DNA of 64,000 bases from Ancylomarina salipaludis (GTDB taxonomy: Bacteria; Bacteroidota; Bacteroidia; Bacteroidales; Marinifilaceae): positions 1 through 64,000 of the forward strand of contig NZ_SAXA01000013.1 of the NCBI RefSeq assembly GCF_004122035.1. The letters are read 5' to 3'. The stretch's first letter is position 1; each line of letters starts with the position of its first letter. Under the pieces are notes generated by a model. That model searched no databases. It had not been told where the DNA came from and was given only the letters and a program-made list of their open reading frames with translations. Both the position numbers and the translations under genes were made by a program. Below are positions 27,201 to 37,300 of the stretch, piece by piece.

Positions 27201-28742
27201 GAATCATTTAACACATTTATTTCAACTCATTTCGATCAGGACTCCTTAAGTTTTGAAACGCCATACGCCATTTACGACACAACTGATTATGCCATAGCTG
27301 CTAAATTTGTTGAAAAATTGAAGGTTGCCGATGCTAATATTTTGCCATTGCATGGAAATATCACGGTTAAAAATGATGGGTATCTTGAACCTTTAAGTAA
27401 CTGTGAAATTTTGGTAGATACCCTCCTCCATTTTCATAAAATCACCGATGCGATGATTGAAGTGAAAGGAAAAAGAGAGTATACCGGAACCGGATTTTAC
27501 ACCTACAAAGATGAATTGGATGAAGAACAAGAAATCTATTTCAATGAGATCAGTGTAGACTCAACAGGACAAACCATCGCCTCAGGTGTTTTACCAGAAG
27601 CCAAATCCTTTACTCTAAGTCCGGATTTTGATTTTAAAGGTCAGGTTCATCTGGCAGCCAGAGATAAACATTTACGTTTTGATGGAGAGACTCAAATTCA
27701 TAATAAATGCGACAACATCAAACATAGATGGCTGTCTTTTAATGCACCAATTGATCCCCAAAATATACTGATCCCAATTGACACCATTGGTCGCGATAAA
27801 GAAAATGTAAAGATTTTCAACTCATTGTATCTAACCAATGATTCGATCCATATCTACCCTGCATTTTTGTCAACAAGAAAATTCTATACCGATAATCCTC
27901 TTCTTACGATTGCTGGTTATCTAACCTACAACAAGAATCAAAACCTTTATCAAATTGCAAGCGAGGAAAAACTTCACAATCCCGATCTTCCGGGCGATAT
28001 GATTTCTTACAATATGACTAATTGTGATCTGAATGGTGAAGGTCTAATCAACTTCGGCGTAAAGCTTGGGCATGTAAAGACCACAGCTGCAGGAACTCTT
28101 AATTACGATTCAGATAAAAGCAAGCTTACAATCAATACCTGTTTGGGCTTTGATTTTTATTTCTCAGAACATTTATTAAAAATGATGAGTAAATATATTT
28201 CAAACTCGGTGCAAAGACCCAGCAACCTAAACAATGAACATTTCCTTAGAACTTTCCCTTTGATATTCCCTAATGGAGAATCGGATAAAATTATCAAAGA
28301 GATTAAGGAAAAAAGCACCTATCATGCCCTACCCGATACCATTAAACAAACCCTGTTTTTTAATCAGGTTAAGCTAACATGGGATGCTCAAAACAAAGCC
28401 TATTACTCACTTGGTGAGCTCGAACTTGGAAGTGTCTTAAATACAGGATTCAACTGTATCGTAAAAGGTAAAATTGAAATTCGAAAAAACAGGCGAGGTA
28501 ACCGTATGTATCTGTACATGGAGCTCGAAGATGGGACTTGGTTCTATTTCGAATATCAAAATCAGGTCATGTTTATGAGATCATCGGCTTCAGAAATTAA
28601 TATTGCCATGGAAGAAGTTAAGGAAGATGAGAGACGTTTCAGGGATCCTGTGAGCAGACTAAACTACCTTTACTTATTAGCTCCCATGTCTAAAGTAACG
28701 CGCTTTAAGAAATTGCACGAATTGGATGCAGGCAATCAATAA
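24258..28742 (+). CDS. Very large exported protein of unknown function (1494 aa)
   Basis: Sec leader at 1-22 (SLIFLGFLIANLSTKANT) and no other TM segment, so it is exported to the periplasm or beyond. No lipobox. From about 150 on, long runs of short alternating strands with Gly, Asp and Asn turns (for example VSVSNSQNVTFVPRGGKLL, NFEFSG-like patterns, GKGTFTERNTKIVSDHF) look like an elongated beta structure. A helical N-terminal 130 residues contains QAQLNTAQRDSVLSICEQF. It shows no C-terminal secretion (CTA/CTB) domain, no barrel end signature and no enzymatic motif that I can recognise. Real gene by length and composition. Possible roles, such as envelope scaffold or lipid transport, are speculation. 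Confidence 0.85.
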   Translation: MSKYLFSLIFLGFLIANLSTKANTFNQDSLTKISEVDVLMNHPSLDNKDKKIFQEKFQNFWTQAQLNTAQRDSVLSICEQFRKKRARVVPDFYDYFNSLILFNEKGLSETDYTNWQKGLLHELNTPKAKLKNINEFIKQTNNLLQDSLLYKSFSTKWKTKSANYHFVYDDKLKIVFDKTELVCYSQKDSCTIYNASGIYYPFEKEWIGSEGKIAWTRAGKLSSDEYAEFKNYQIDITKPKIEVDTVQYRNKQLFKSWISGSLTERVNVVKNPSLATYPRFNSFDQNIAIDSLFENISYKGGIAIQGAKFIGKGNSELPASIKLTRNDSLFIEASSEYFSFSNNKIIGKDAEITIHLDTFKIYHPNLHLKILINDKELILTRDGTGMSQSPYFNNYHNLLMDFGILHWKMDEDIIHFQKMKGASHRLAKFESINYFTNNHYLKLQGMDDKHPLVLLNAFAEHMYSNSFTTEEYANYIKKPISQVRQQVIGLSFQGFVNYDASNDEITIEKRSANYIAAAMGQQDYDVIHFTSKTEKLQDDATLNLKNFHLEINGVDQVSVSNSQNVTFVPRGGKLLVKQNRDFEFSGLVKAGPLNMYGKNFNFSYNHFKVDMGLIDSLKAYIPSDDKGQFAKRNAIFLENIVKNATANLLIDDPSNKSGNKYLEQYPIFNSYDSSYLYYDKTFIQNGVYKKDKFYVKVDPFSIDNINKLSDQDLQFQGEFKSGGIVPGFRENLIVNNDNSIGFAHAIDKNGVLVYNKATFTDSLFLNNDGLWGKGTFTERNTKIVSDHFVFLPDRAKGQAESYTLMAQTTPYSHPDISGKNIWVEWQTAKDQFRIQSQGKGSPLGMYEGYASLTGIINITKDKMDGSGEMIYANGSFTSDHFNYSGRRITADTSKFKLLSHNEAGYSFKAASCNAVIDLKTQRTDFKSTIDGNYSSFPSNNYICQLNSFKWNMTNDQIEFGSEELANLNQLWETGQINSLPKESFNTFISTHFDQDSLSFETPYAIYDTTDYAIAAKFVEKLKVADANILPLHGNITVKNDGYLEPLSNCEILVDTLLHFHKITDAMIEVKGKREYTGTGFYTYKDELDEEQEIYFNEISVDSTGQTIASGVLPEAKSFTLSPDFDFKGQVHLAARDKHLRFDGETQIHNKCDNIKHRWLSFNAPIDPQNILIPIDTIGRDKENVKIFNSLYLTNDSIHIYPAFLSTRKFYTDNPLLTIAGYLTYNKNQNLYQIASEEKLHNPDLPGDMISYNMTNCDLNGEGLINFGVKLGHVKTTAAGTLNYDSDKSKLTINTCLGFDFYFSEHLLKMMSKYISNSVQRPSNLNNEHFLRTFPLIFPNGESDKIIKEIKEKSTYHALPDTIKQTLFFNQVKLTWDAQNKAYYSLGELELGSVLNTGFNCIVKGKIEIRKNRRGNRMYLYMELEDGTWFYFEYQNQVMFMRSSASEINIAMEEVKEDERRFRDPVSRLNYLYLLAPMSKVTRFKKLHELDAGNQ

Positions 28743-28851
28743 GCAATTACATAGGTTAAGTAAAACACAAAATTAATTTGATTAAAGAACGTGTAATGCC
28801 TATGTAAAATTTTCTTATTTTGTTAGAACACATTTTGAATCTATCAGTTAT

Positions 28852-30933
28852 ATGTCGAAATATCAGTTTTTCAATCGCGATTTAAGTTGGTTATCCTTCA
28901 ATAATAGAGTTTTGGATGAAGCTCGAAATAAAGATTTACCCCTGTATGAAAGAATTAAGTTTCTAGCAATTTATTCTTCCAATCTGGATGAATTTTACCG
29001 AATTCGGGTAGCATCATACCAACGATTTACAGAGCTCCCTATTGAAGACAAACTACAATTAAGAGAAAATCCTGATCATACGCTAAAAAAAATCAAACAG
29101 CAAGTTCATAAGCAACAAGTGGAATTTGGTAAGATTTTCACCAACGAAATCGTACCTGAACTGCTTAAAAATAATATTGTTCTCTTGCAAGGGGAACCAA
29201 TTTGCGAAGAGCACTATGAGTTTACGAAAGAATTTTTCCTTGATAACCTATTGCCATATATGCAGCCTATGCTGCTTTTGAGAAAACAGATTCAACCCTT
29301 TTTACAAAATAATGCCATTTATCTGGCGGTAAAACTGTATAAAAAAACAAGCAAGAAAGATAATCCCGACAAGCCTAAGAGAGCTAAATACGCCATCGTT
29401 AAAATTCCCAGTAATCGCTTCGACCGTTTTATTGAACTGCCTGCAATCAACGAAAAACACCACATCATGTTCATCGACGACATCGTGAAACTTCACATGA
29501 AAGTTGTGTTCCCTGGCTTCAAAATCGATTCGGCATACAGCTTTAAAATGAGTCGTGATGCCGATATTTTAATTGAAGATGAATATTCGGGAAATATCAT
29601 GAGTATGATTGAACGAAATCTGAAAAAACGTGAAACCGGGGTTCCATCACGTTTCTTATATGACGAAAATATTCCTCGTGATTTTTTAAACTTATTGAAG
29701 CTTGCATTTAATCTGACCAATAACGAACTGGTTAAAGGAGCACGATATCACAACTTTCATGATTTTTTCAAGTTCCCTAACCCCGCAAATGCAGAGTTGG
29801 AAGACTCTGCATTGTCTGCACTTAAGGTAAAGGAGCTCGGGCAGAGTAAATCGATGTTTAAAGCGATTCATAAAAAAGATATTTTACTTCATTATCCATA
29901 TCAATCTTACGAGTATGTTATTCGTTTTTTGAATGAAGCTGCCCTTGATCCCAAGGTGGAAGAGATTAAGGCGACTCAGTACCGTGTTGCTGAAAACTCA
30001 GCCGTTGTCAACGCTTTGATTAATGCAGCTCTAAACGGAAAAAAAGTAACCGTTTTGGTAGAACTTAAAGCCAGATTTGATGAAGAAGCCAATATGAATT
30101 CAGCTAGAGCAATGACCAAGGCAGGTGTTAAAATTATATATAGCCTACCAGGACTTAAGGTTCATGCTAAAATCGCTTTGGTGATCAGAAAAACTGATAA
30201 AGAGGATTATGCCTACCTCAGCACGGGTAATTTTAATGAAAAAACAGCCCGAATTTATGCCGATCATGGGTTTTTCACCTCCGATGAAACAACCATATCC
30301 GAACTAAAACTCCTGTTCAGATATCTTGAGAATCAAAAAACAGAATGTAAATTCAATAAACTTCTCATCGGGAAATTCAATATGATGGATGAATTCATAA
30401 AAATGATAGACCGCGAGATTAGCCATGTGGAAAAAGGTGAAAAAGGACATCTCATTTTAAAGATGAATGGTTTACAAGAACGTGAAATGATAACAAAACT
30501 TTACGAAGCCAGCAGCAAAGGCGTTAAAATCGATTTGATTATAAGAGGTATTTGTTGCTTAATTCCGAATAAACCTTATTCCAGGAATATCAGAATTATT
30601 CGTATTGTAGATCAGTATTTGGAGCATGCCCGCGTTTTTTATTTTTACAATAATGGTGCTGAAGATGTATATCTTTCGTCAGCAGACTGGATGGCACGTA
30701 ACCTACACCGACGGATTGAATGTGCTTTTCCAATAGAAAAACCTAAACTAAAGAAAGAGCTCATTGATATTCTAAACATTCAACTAAACGACAACACAAA
30801 TGCCCGATTAATTAATGAAAAAATGGATAATATTAAGCTAAAAAATGAGCCAACGGGAATAAAAAAACGTGCACAAAAAGACATTTACACTTACCTTGAA
30901 GAAATCGAATTATCCAAGCATTTAAAAAAATAA
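28852..30933 (+). CDS. ppk1: Polyphosphate kinase 1
   Basis: Reversibly makes polyphosphate from ATP via a phosphohistidine. Full length (693 aa). The N domain starts YQFFNRDLSWLSFNNRVLDEA. The head domain follows (about 110-310). The two PLD-like C domains contain YQSYEYVIRFLNEAALDP, the nucleotide/His region GLKVHAKIALVIRK with the catalytic His, YLSTGNFNEKTARIYADHG, and ADWMARNLHRRIECAFPIE near the end. Followed after 33 bp by a SixA-like phosphohistidine phosphatase gene. Inner-membrane associated in E. coli. Confidence 0.97.
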   Translation: MSKYQFFNRDLSWLSFNNRVLDEARNKDLPLYERIKFLAIYSSNLDEFYRIRVASYQRFTELPIEDKLQLRENPDHTLKKIKQQVHKQQVEFGKIFTNEIVPELLKNNIVLLQGEPICEEHYEFTKEFFLDNLLPYMQPMLLLRKQIQPFLQNNAIYLAVKLYKKTSKKDNPDKPKRAKYAIVKIPSNRFDRFIELPAINEKHHIMFIDDIVKLHMKVVFPGFKIDSAYSFKMSRDADILIEDEYSGNIMSMIERNLKKRETGVPSRFLYDENIPRDFLNLLKLAFNLTNNELVKGARYHNFHDFFKFPNPANAELEDSALSALKVKELGQSKSMFKAIHKKDILLHYPYQSYEYVIRFLNEAALDPKVEEIKATQYRVAENSAVVNALINAALNGKKVTVLVELKARFDEEANMNSARAMTKAGVKIIYSLPGLKVHAKIALVIRKTDKEDYAYLSTGNFNEKTARIYADHGFFTSDETTISELKLLFRYLENQKTECKFNKLLIGKFNMMDEFIKMIDREISHVEKGEKGHLILKMNGLQEREMITKLYEASSKGVKIDLIIRGICCLIPNKPYSRNIRIIRIVDQYLEHARVFYFYNNGAEDVYLSSADWMARNLHRRIECAFPIEKPKLKKELIDILNIQLNDNTNARLINEKMDNIKLKNEPTGIKKRAQKDIYTYLEEIELSKHLKK

Positions 30934-30966
30934 AGACAGAATATTCTACCGATTAAAATTAAACAG

Positions 30967-31467
30967 ATGAAACAACTTATTTTATCTCGACATGCCAAAA
31001 CAGAAGTCATTCGTTACGACATCAGTGATTTTGAACGCAATTTAACCAGTAGAGGAATCAACGATTCAGCTTTAGTTTCAGATTATTTATTCAAAAAAGG
31101 AATTCATACCGATCTGATCATATCCAGCCCTGCCAACAGGGCTATCGCAACTGCCAGACTTTTTGCAAATCGCTTCAATATTCAACTGGATAAAATCGTT
31201 CAGGTAGAACATCTTTACCACGGCTTTAGTACTCAGGAGTTTCTAGAAATGCTAGAAGATAAAGCCGGGCAATTTGACCATGTATGGGTTTTTGGTCATA
31301 ATCCGGATATTGCTTCATGGGCCTATAAACTACTGGATAAATCTTATCTACATGTGCCAACAGGTACAACAATAGGAATAGAGTTCGATGTTGAAAACTG
31401 GTCTAATATCCATGCCCGATCAGGCAAATTAATTCATTACACAACACCAAAAATGCTAAAAGAATAA
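30967..31467 (+). CDS. sixA: SixA-type phosphohistidine phosphatase (histidine phosphatase superfamily)
   Basis: 166 aa. The catalytic loop is SRHAKTE (Arg-His at residues 7-8), SSPANRAIATA carries the second phosphate-binding Arg, and VFGHNPDIASW gives the second His. Compact length matches SixA, which dephosphorylates histidine phosphorylated proteins such as HPt domains or NPr. Its placement right behind ppk1, an enzyme with a phosphohistidine intermediate, suggests a shared transcript. Any functional link is inferred. Confidence 0.9.
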   Translation: MKQLILSRHAKTEVIRYDISDFERNLTSRGINDSALVSDYLFKKGIHTDLIISSPANRAIATARLFANRFNIQLDKIVQVEHLYHGFSTQEFLEMLEDKAGQFDHVWVFGHNPDIASWAYKLLDKSYLHVPTGTTIGIEFDVENWSNIHARSGKLIHYTTPKMLKE

Positions 31468-31490
31468 GCTCAGATTAAGACTGAGCTTTT
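31467..31490. terminator. Terminator between sixA and topB
   Basis: AGCTCAG / CTGAGCT stem with a 7-base loop then TTTTC on the plus strand, starting at the sixA stop codon. It serves the ppk1-sixA unit. Confidence 0.65.
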
Positions 31491-31505
31491 CATTTACAAA
31501 TAGGC

Positions 31506-33860
31506 TTATTGCTTTCCAAAAACAATCTTCCCCATATTATCAACAATCAACTTTCCATCTACTTTCTCCTGTGTTTCAGGATGGGTAAAACCTTTAATCA
31601 ACTTGGTTTTTCTATCTGTAACCAAAGATTTTATCTGAGATTCTGAAAGACTCTTGCCCATAAATTCAAAAGGAATAATAAAACGACAGCCTTGCTTATA
31701 ATTTGAACAGCCGTAAGCAGCGTTTCCTTTCATCATTGTACCATCCTTACACAAAGGACAATGCCACACTTCAGCTTCTTCAGGAACGAAACTCAATTCA
31801 AAAGAAGGATCCAAAATCAAGATACCATTCTGCTTTTCCCCGTCAATCTCAAATCCTTTTATTTTGGGTGTTTTCTGTTTTAATATTAAAGCTTCTATTT
31901 GTTTATCAGTCAGTTTTTTATTCTGAAATTCAAATGGCAAACGGATATCGCAACCATTCTTCCAATTGCTACATCCCCAGGAACTATTCCCTTTTAGAAT
32001 TTCACCCGCCTGGCATTTAGGACAAGTTAGTTCTACTGCTTTAGCAGGTGCTTTCTTTTGAGATTTCTCTTTTTCCTTCTCCTCTTCCACAGCAGCAATC
32101 TTCTGAATATGCGTTCTCGATTTCACATCCTTAACGATATTAAAAACCATCTGCTTTAGTTCTAGCATAAACTGATCAACTTCGTAGTTTCCTTGTTCGA
32201 TATCTCTCAGTTTTTTCTCCCAAAGTCCCGTCAATTCTGCTGATTTCAAAAGTTCGTTTTCGATAGTATCAATCAACTGAATACCGGCAACCGTTGCCAC
32301 TAAACGTTTTTTCTCTTTTTTAATATACTTTCGTCGAAAAAGTGTTTCAATAATATTTGCCCGGGTAGAAGGACGCCCAATCCCATTTTCTTTCATCAAC
32401 TCCCTCAACTCATCATCATCAACCTGCTTTCCGGCAGTTTCCATAGCTCTCAAAAGAGTCGCTTCAGAATAATATTTAGGTGCTTGCGTTTGTTTCTCTG
32501 CTAAATCGGGAATATGCTCCCCACTTTCACCTTTCTCAAACACAGGTAAAATTGTTCCCTCACCCACATTGCTGTCTTTTGAAAAAAGAACACGCCAACC
32601 GGGTTCAATAATCTGCTTTCCGGTTGCTTTAAAATCGATATTAGTCACTTGTCCCATCACCGTTGTATTACTCACCTTACAATCAGGGTAGAAAACAGCA
32701 ATAAAGCGTCGCGTTACTAAATCGTAAACCTGCTTTTCTTCATAACGCAACCCTCCGGGTTGAACACCAGTTGGAATAATCGCATGGTGATCGGTCACCT
32801 TTTTATTATCAAATACCTTTTTCGATTTACGTATTTTTTCTCCAAGCAACACTTCTGTAAACTCCTTATAAGGCGTTAATTTCTTAAGAATCTCGGGTAT
32901 TTTTTTATAAATATCATCGGTTAAATAGGTGGTATCTACTCTCGGGTATGTCGTTAATTTCTTCTCATACAAACTTTGGATTATTCGCAAGGTCTCTTCA
33001 GCAGACAAATTCAGCTTTCTATTGCAATCAACCTGCAGAGAAGTCAAGTCGTACAACTGGGGTGGCAATTCCTTTCCTGCTTTTCGCTCAAAAGAAACCA
33101 CTTCAAAAGGCTCTGACTTAATCTTACTTAAGAATTCAACACCTTCTTCTTTTTTATCAAAACGTCCGCGAGTTGCTGAAAATGTAACCTCACGATAAAC
33201 CGTTTTTAGTTCCCAATAAGTTTGGGGAATAAAATTATCGATCTCTTTCTGACGATTCACAATCAGTGCCAAAGTTGGTGTCTGTACACGACCAATGGAA
33301 AGCACATTTTTACCACTTCCATATTTAAGCGTAAACAAACGTGTGGCATTCATTCCCAAAAGCCAGTCTCCAATAGCTCGTGATGAACCTGCCGCATATA
33401 AGCGATCAAATTCTTTCCCATCTCTTAAGTTCTCAAATCCTTCACGAATCGCCTCTTCTGTAAGAGATGAAATCCACAAGCGCTTAATTGGCACATTGCA
33501 TTTTGCTTTATGAAGGACCCAGCGCTGTATCACCTCTCCTTCCTGGCCGGCATCACCACAGTTGATCACTTCTTCTGCATTTTCAATTAATTTTGCCAAG
33601 ATGTCAAACTGCTTTTGAACGCCAGTATCATCAATCACTTTAATTGCAAAACGTCCTGGAATCATGGGCAAATCATTCAAATGCCAATATTTCCAATTCA
33701 AATTGTAATCACCTGGTTCTTTAAGTGTACACAGATGTCCAAAAGTCCAGGAAATTTGATAGCCATTACCTTCATAATAACCATTTTTCTGACTCTTAGC
33801 CCCCAAAATCATCGCAATTTCACGCGCAACACTTGGTTTCTCTGCAATACAAACTTTCAT
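31506..33860 (-). CDS. topB: DNA topoisomerase III
   Basis: Type IA topoisomerase, relaxing negative supercoils and decatenating DNA. TOPRIM domain at 1-130 with MKVCIAEKPSVAR and DAGQEGE. The catalytic Tyr is in TTYPRVDTTYL (Tyr305 counted from this start). Gate domain follows. Two C-terminal zinc-ribbon modules: CPKC...CSNWKNGC and CPLC...CSNYKQGC. A Lys/Glu-rich linker at about 590-612 separates them from the core. I use the ATG at 33860; an ATG two codons earlier is possible. 784 aa, normal length. Confidence 0.96.
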   Translation of the reverse strand: MKVCIAEKPSVAREIAMILGAKSQKNGYYEGNGYQISWTFGHLCTLKEPGDYNLNWKYWHLNDLPMIPGRFAIKVIDDTGVQKQFDILAKLIENAEEVINCGDAGQEGEVIQRWVLHKAKCNVPIKRLWISSLTEEAIREGFENLRDGKEFDRLYAAGSSRAIGDWLLGMNATRLFTLKYGSGKNVLSIGRVQTPTLALIVNRQKEIDNFIPQTYWELKTVYREVTFSATRGRFDKKEEGVEFLSKIKSEPFEVVSFERKAGKELPPQLYDLTSLQVDCNRKLNLSAEETLRIIQSLYEKKLTTYPRVDTTYLTDDIYKKIPEILKKLTPYKEFTEVLLGEKIRKSKKVFDNKKVTDHHAIIPTGVQPGGLRYEEKQVYDLVTRRFIAVFYPDCKVSNTTVMGQVTNIDFKATGKQIIEPGWRVLFSKDSNVGEGTILPVFEKGESGEHIPDLAEKQTQAPKYYSEATLLRAMETAGKQVDDDELRELMKENGIGRPSTRANIIETLFRRKYIKKEKKRLVATVAGIQLIDTIENELLKSAELTGLWEKKLRDIEQGNYEVDQFMLELKQMVFNIVKDVKSRTHIQKIAAVEEEKEKEKSQKKAPAKAVELTCPKCQAGEILKGNSSWGCSNWKNGCDIRLPFEFQNKKLTDKQIEALILKQKTPKIKGFEIDGEKQNGILILDPSFELSFVPEEAEVWHCPLCKDGTMMKGNAAYGCSNYKQGCRFIIPFEFMGKSLSESQIKSLVTDRKTKLIKGFTHPETQEKVDGKLIVDNMGKIVFGKQ

Positions 33861-33919
33861 CCGCAATAATTTAAATTTTCAGTACGTTATACACGCAAAT
33901 AAGTAGATCAAAAACAGAT

Positions 33920-34294
33920 CTATAAATATTTATCAAGCATCTCAAAAAGAACCGTTTTTGTTACAGGTTTTGAGATATGATCATTCATTCCAGCTTCTTT
34001 CGACTTTATATATTCATCACTATACGCATTTGCCGTCATGCATATAATAGGAATCTTAATACCTATCTCTCTCAAATTGACGCTAACCTCGTAACCATTG
34101 ATAATAGGCATCTGAATATCCATAATGACCAAATCATATTTTTCTGAGTTGGGGATTAAAACCTCCAATGCTTCTTTCCCATTATTAACCCACTCGACAC
34201 TATAATTGGCTTTTTCAAGCAGGGTTTTGACAATCTTTCCATTTATGAAATCATCCTCCACCAACAGGATTTTATAACTTGCTTTCTCTACCAT
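33920..34294 (-). CDS. Single-domain response regulator (CheY-like receiver)
   Basis: 124-aa receiver with nothing fused. The acidic pocket is VEDD (Glu13, Asp14, Asp15), the phosphoacceptor Asp59 in LVIMDIQMP, the switch Thr in ICMTANAYS and the conserved Lys in HISKPVTK. The sequence type (DIQMPIINGYE) resembles receivers of hybrid histidine kinases. No kinase is nearby, so its partner is unknown. It may act through protein contacts or a phosphorelay. A 55-bp gap separates it from the upstream large outer-membrane protein gene. Confidence 0.95.
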   Translation of the reverse strand: MVEKASYKILLVEDDFINGKIVKTLLEKANYSVEWVNNGKEALEVLIPNSEKYDLVIMDIQMPIINGYEVSVNLREIGIKIPIICMTANAYSDEYIKSKEAGMNDHISKPVTKTVLFEMLDKYL

Positions 34295-34348
34295 ATTAAC
34301 ATTAAATTCTACTCCTCAATGCAACAAAATCGATTTTCCCAGGCTCTA

Positions 34349-37300
34349 CTAAAACATATACCTAAATTCCAATGAAAAAAGATTATCTTCCTTAGAACAA
34401 CTATAATTAGCTGTAATTATCATCAATTTAAAAGGCGAAAGCCATAAACCACCACCATATCCATGGTGCAGGCTTTCTGAACGTTCTCCCGAAATCCAAA
34501 CTCGTCCAATATCATTAAAAGCTAAAAGGCCAAATTCCCCCGCTAATAAATAGGTTCTAAACTGTGATAGCCTGAACCGAATATCTGTATTTTGATAAAA
34601 TACGCCATCTCCTGCGAATCGATCCAATGGAAATCCTCTTAAATTTGATTTCAGCCCCAATCTATTCGCATGAACTAAGGAATAACCATCAGAATTGTAC
34701 GCTCCACCCACTCGAAAAGCAAAAACTGTTCTTGCTGGTGGGCTGAAACTAAAATACAAGCGCATGTCAGACGAAACCCGATTAAAATCCCGATCGTTCC
34801 GCCCTAATCCCCTGAAAACTTGACAATCCGACTGCCAATAGATACCGCGCGAAGGAAGTACCTCTGAGTTTCTGGAATCCCAAATATAATCAATATTTAT
34901 TCCTAAATATTTCCTTGTCGAAAAATCCTTTTCGGGATCCAAATCATTAATCGGATTCGAATAATCCGTCACAAACCGATTACCAGTCCTTTGCAGTCTT
35001 GATTGGTCGAAAAAAACACCTGCTTTTATTTGATGTTTGGCATTAAAATTAAATCTCAATTGCGGATTTATACTCAATCTTTCAAAACGCAGCCTGTTAT
35101 ACTTGTTATCCTCTGTATGAATATTCTCACTATCATTTCCCATTCCGTAATAATAACCCTGGAAATTTGGTGAATTATAATTCACACGTCCTTCAAAATC
35201 AATATTTCTAAAAACAGAATTTATTTCTGCCAAATATTTAATCTGATAGGAAGGGTAACTAAATGCATAATTAACCAAGAGTTTTTGTTTGGATGCAAAA
35301 GGTTCTTTCTTAAAGGCATGTGCTGTATAATTCACTCCTGCACCTAAAATCAAACCATCATCACTAACAAAATTAGCATTAACCATTGGACTAACTATAT
35401 CATATTTAAAGGCTTTTCTATTGTAAACATTTACCTCAGCACTGTTTGAGGTTTTATTCCTATAAACAGCATCCTTATTAATATGAATTTTTGTTTTATC
35501 ATAAACACTCACTTGACTTTTTCGAGTATTTTCCAAATTGAATTTATCTTTGCCTTTACCTCCAATAAGTTTAAGCCTAACCCCCTTCCCTGAGGGTTTC
35601 CCTTCAATTTTGAACTGATTTTTACCTTTTAAACCAAACAATCGCACATCTTTGGTTTCATTGGGATAAAATGTCCTAGTATAAATCAGATCTTCCTTCT
35701 TATGCTTTTTTGATAAACGATATACTTTTACATTCAAACTCCCATCCTCATTCCAATTGGCTTTATAAAGCTCGCTTTCGTTAGTTCCTACAACATCAAC
35801 TCCTTTGGCTAAAAAGGAATAAAAATCCGTCGCCATTTGAGGCAAAAGATCCCGACGGGCTTTTAGTTTTGAAATCAAAACATCACCGGATATCGCAAAA
35901 ACTTCGGGAGGTAAGTCTGAGACTGCTGCCTCAATAACCTCATCACTCAATTTAGTTTTCAAATCATTAGCCATATACTCCCATTCCGCTTTCGTTTTTG
36001 ACGATAAAAAGCTACGATCAAAATAACGGGAATTGAAACCCAATCCTGAAACATTCTCAACGATGGAATCGAATACCTGAAATTTCGGTATCAGCCACTT
36101 TCGACGCATCAACCATGGAAGTTTCCCATCCGTATAGAAAAAAACCTGGTCCCTATCCCGAGGAATAGGCCGAACAATCGTTTTGCCATCTTCTTCAAAA
36201 CTTGCCCATCGCCACTGATCATCGTGCCTGTCCCAATCGTTTAGAAAAATATCAAAAAGCCGGGCTCTTAAAACAGCATCCTCATCAACAACAATATTGG
36301 AATTTTTATAGCGTTTTTTCAAAAGTTTATCCGTACTTAAGATCTCTTTGGTTCCACCAAACAAACGAGAATCCGACCAGTCCCCTGAAGCTCTCTCCTC
36401 AAATAAAAAAAGTTCATTCTTAAAACCATCCTGATAAATCCCCAAACGAGTATCATCGGGCACATATACAATTTTAGGTTGGGTATGGTAAACGCCTGCA
36501 GCCTCAGCCATTTTGGGCACAGCAAGAGCAGCATAAGGATATGACTCTGAAATACCATCCTGTACAATATGAGCCGCTAGTGTCTTTTTCAGGCTCTGAG
36601 GAATCGCTTTCTCTGTATATTTTTCAACAGAACGCAAGACATATTGATGCCCATCCTTAGCCTCAAGTCGCAATGATCTTGTTTGTTGACCACCTCCACG
36701 CTTTAAAATTTTCAGGCCTCCTTTTTCCTTACCAATATCAAAAACAGGTACCTGAATGGGCGTTGCCCACTCCTCACGGTAATTATGACCGAGGTAATTT
36801 AATTTAAATTGACTGGTCGTATTATAAATCTGGCTCGCAGCAATTCTTATTGTACTATCTGAAAAATCAATTGCTTGATCTCGCTTTAATATTTCATCAT
36901 CAGAAAGAGGGACGTATTTATAAAGGTATTTTGTAAAAGCCAAATGAGGTGCTGTTTCCCCCTCTTTACCCACAGTCCAAAATTCAAGAAACACACGACC
37001 ATCATCATAGAAATTCAATTTGGAAAAACCCACTTCTCGCAAAGCAAAATCCATTTTTTTTTCATTCACATAAGTTGCCAGACTTGCTGAACCCGAAACC
37101 ACCTGATATGAGTCTCCAATCTGTTTAAACTGCAAGCTATTATCATGAGCAGCAACAGAAATTAACCGAGTTGATTTACCAAGCAACTGTTTAGCCATAT
37201 AACGCATTTGCTTATAATATGGTGAGGCAAAATCCTGGGATGTTCCCAGCAATTTCCGATACAATTCAACGGGGCCCGGAAAAGAGAAATGTCCTGCATG

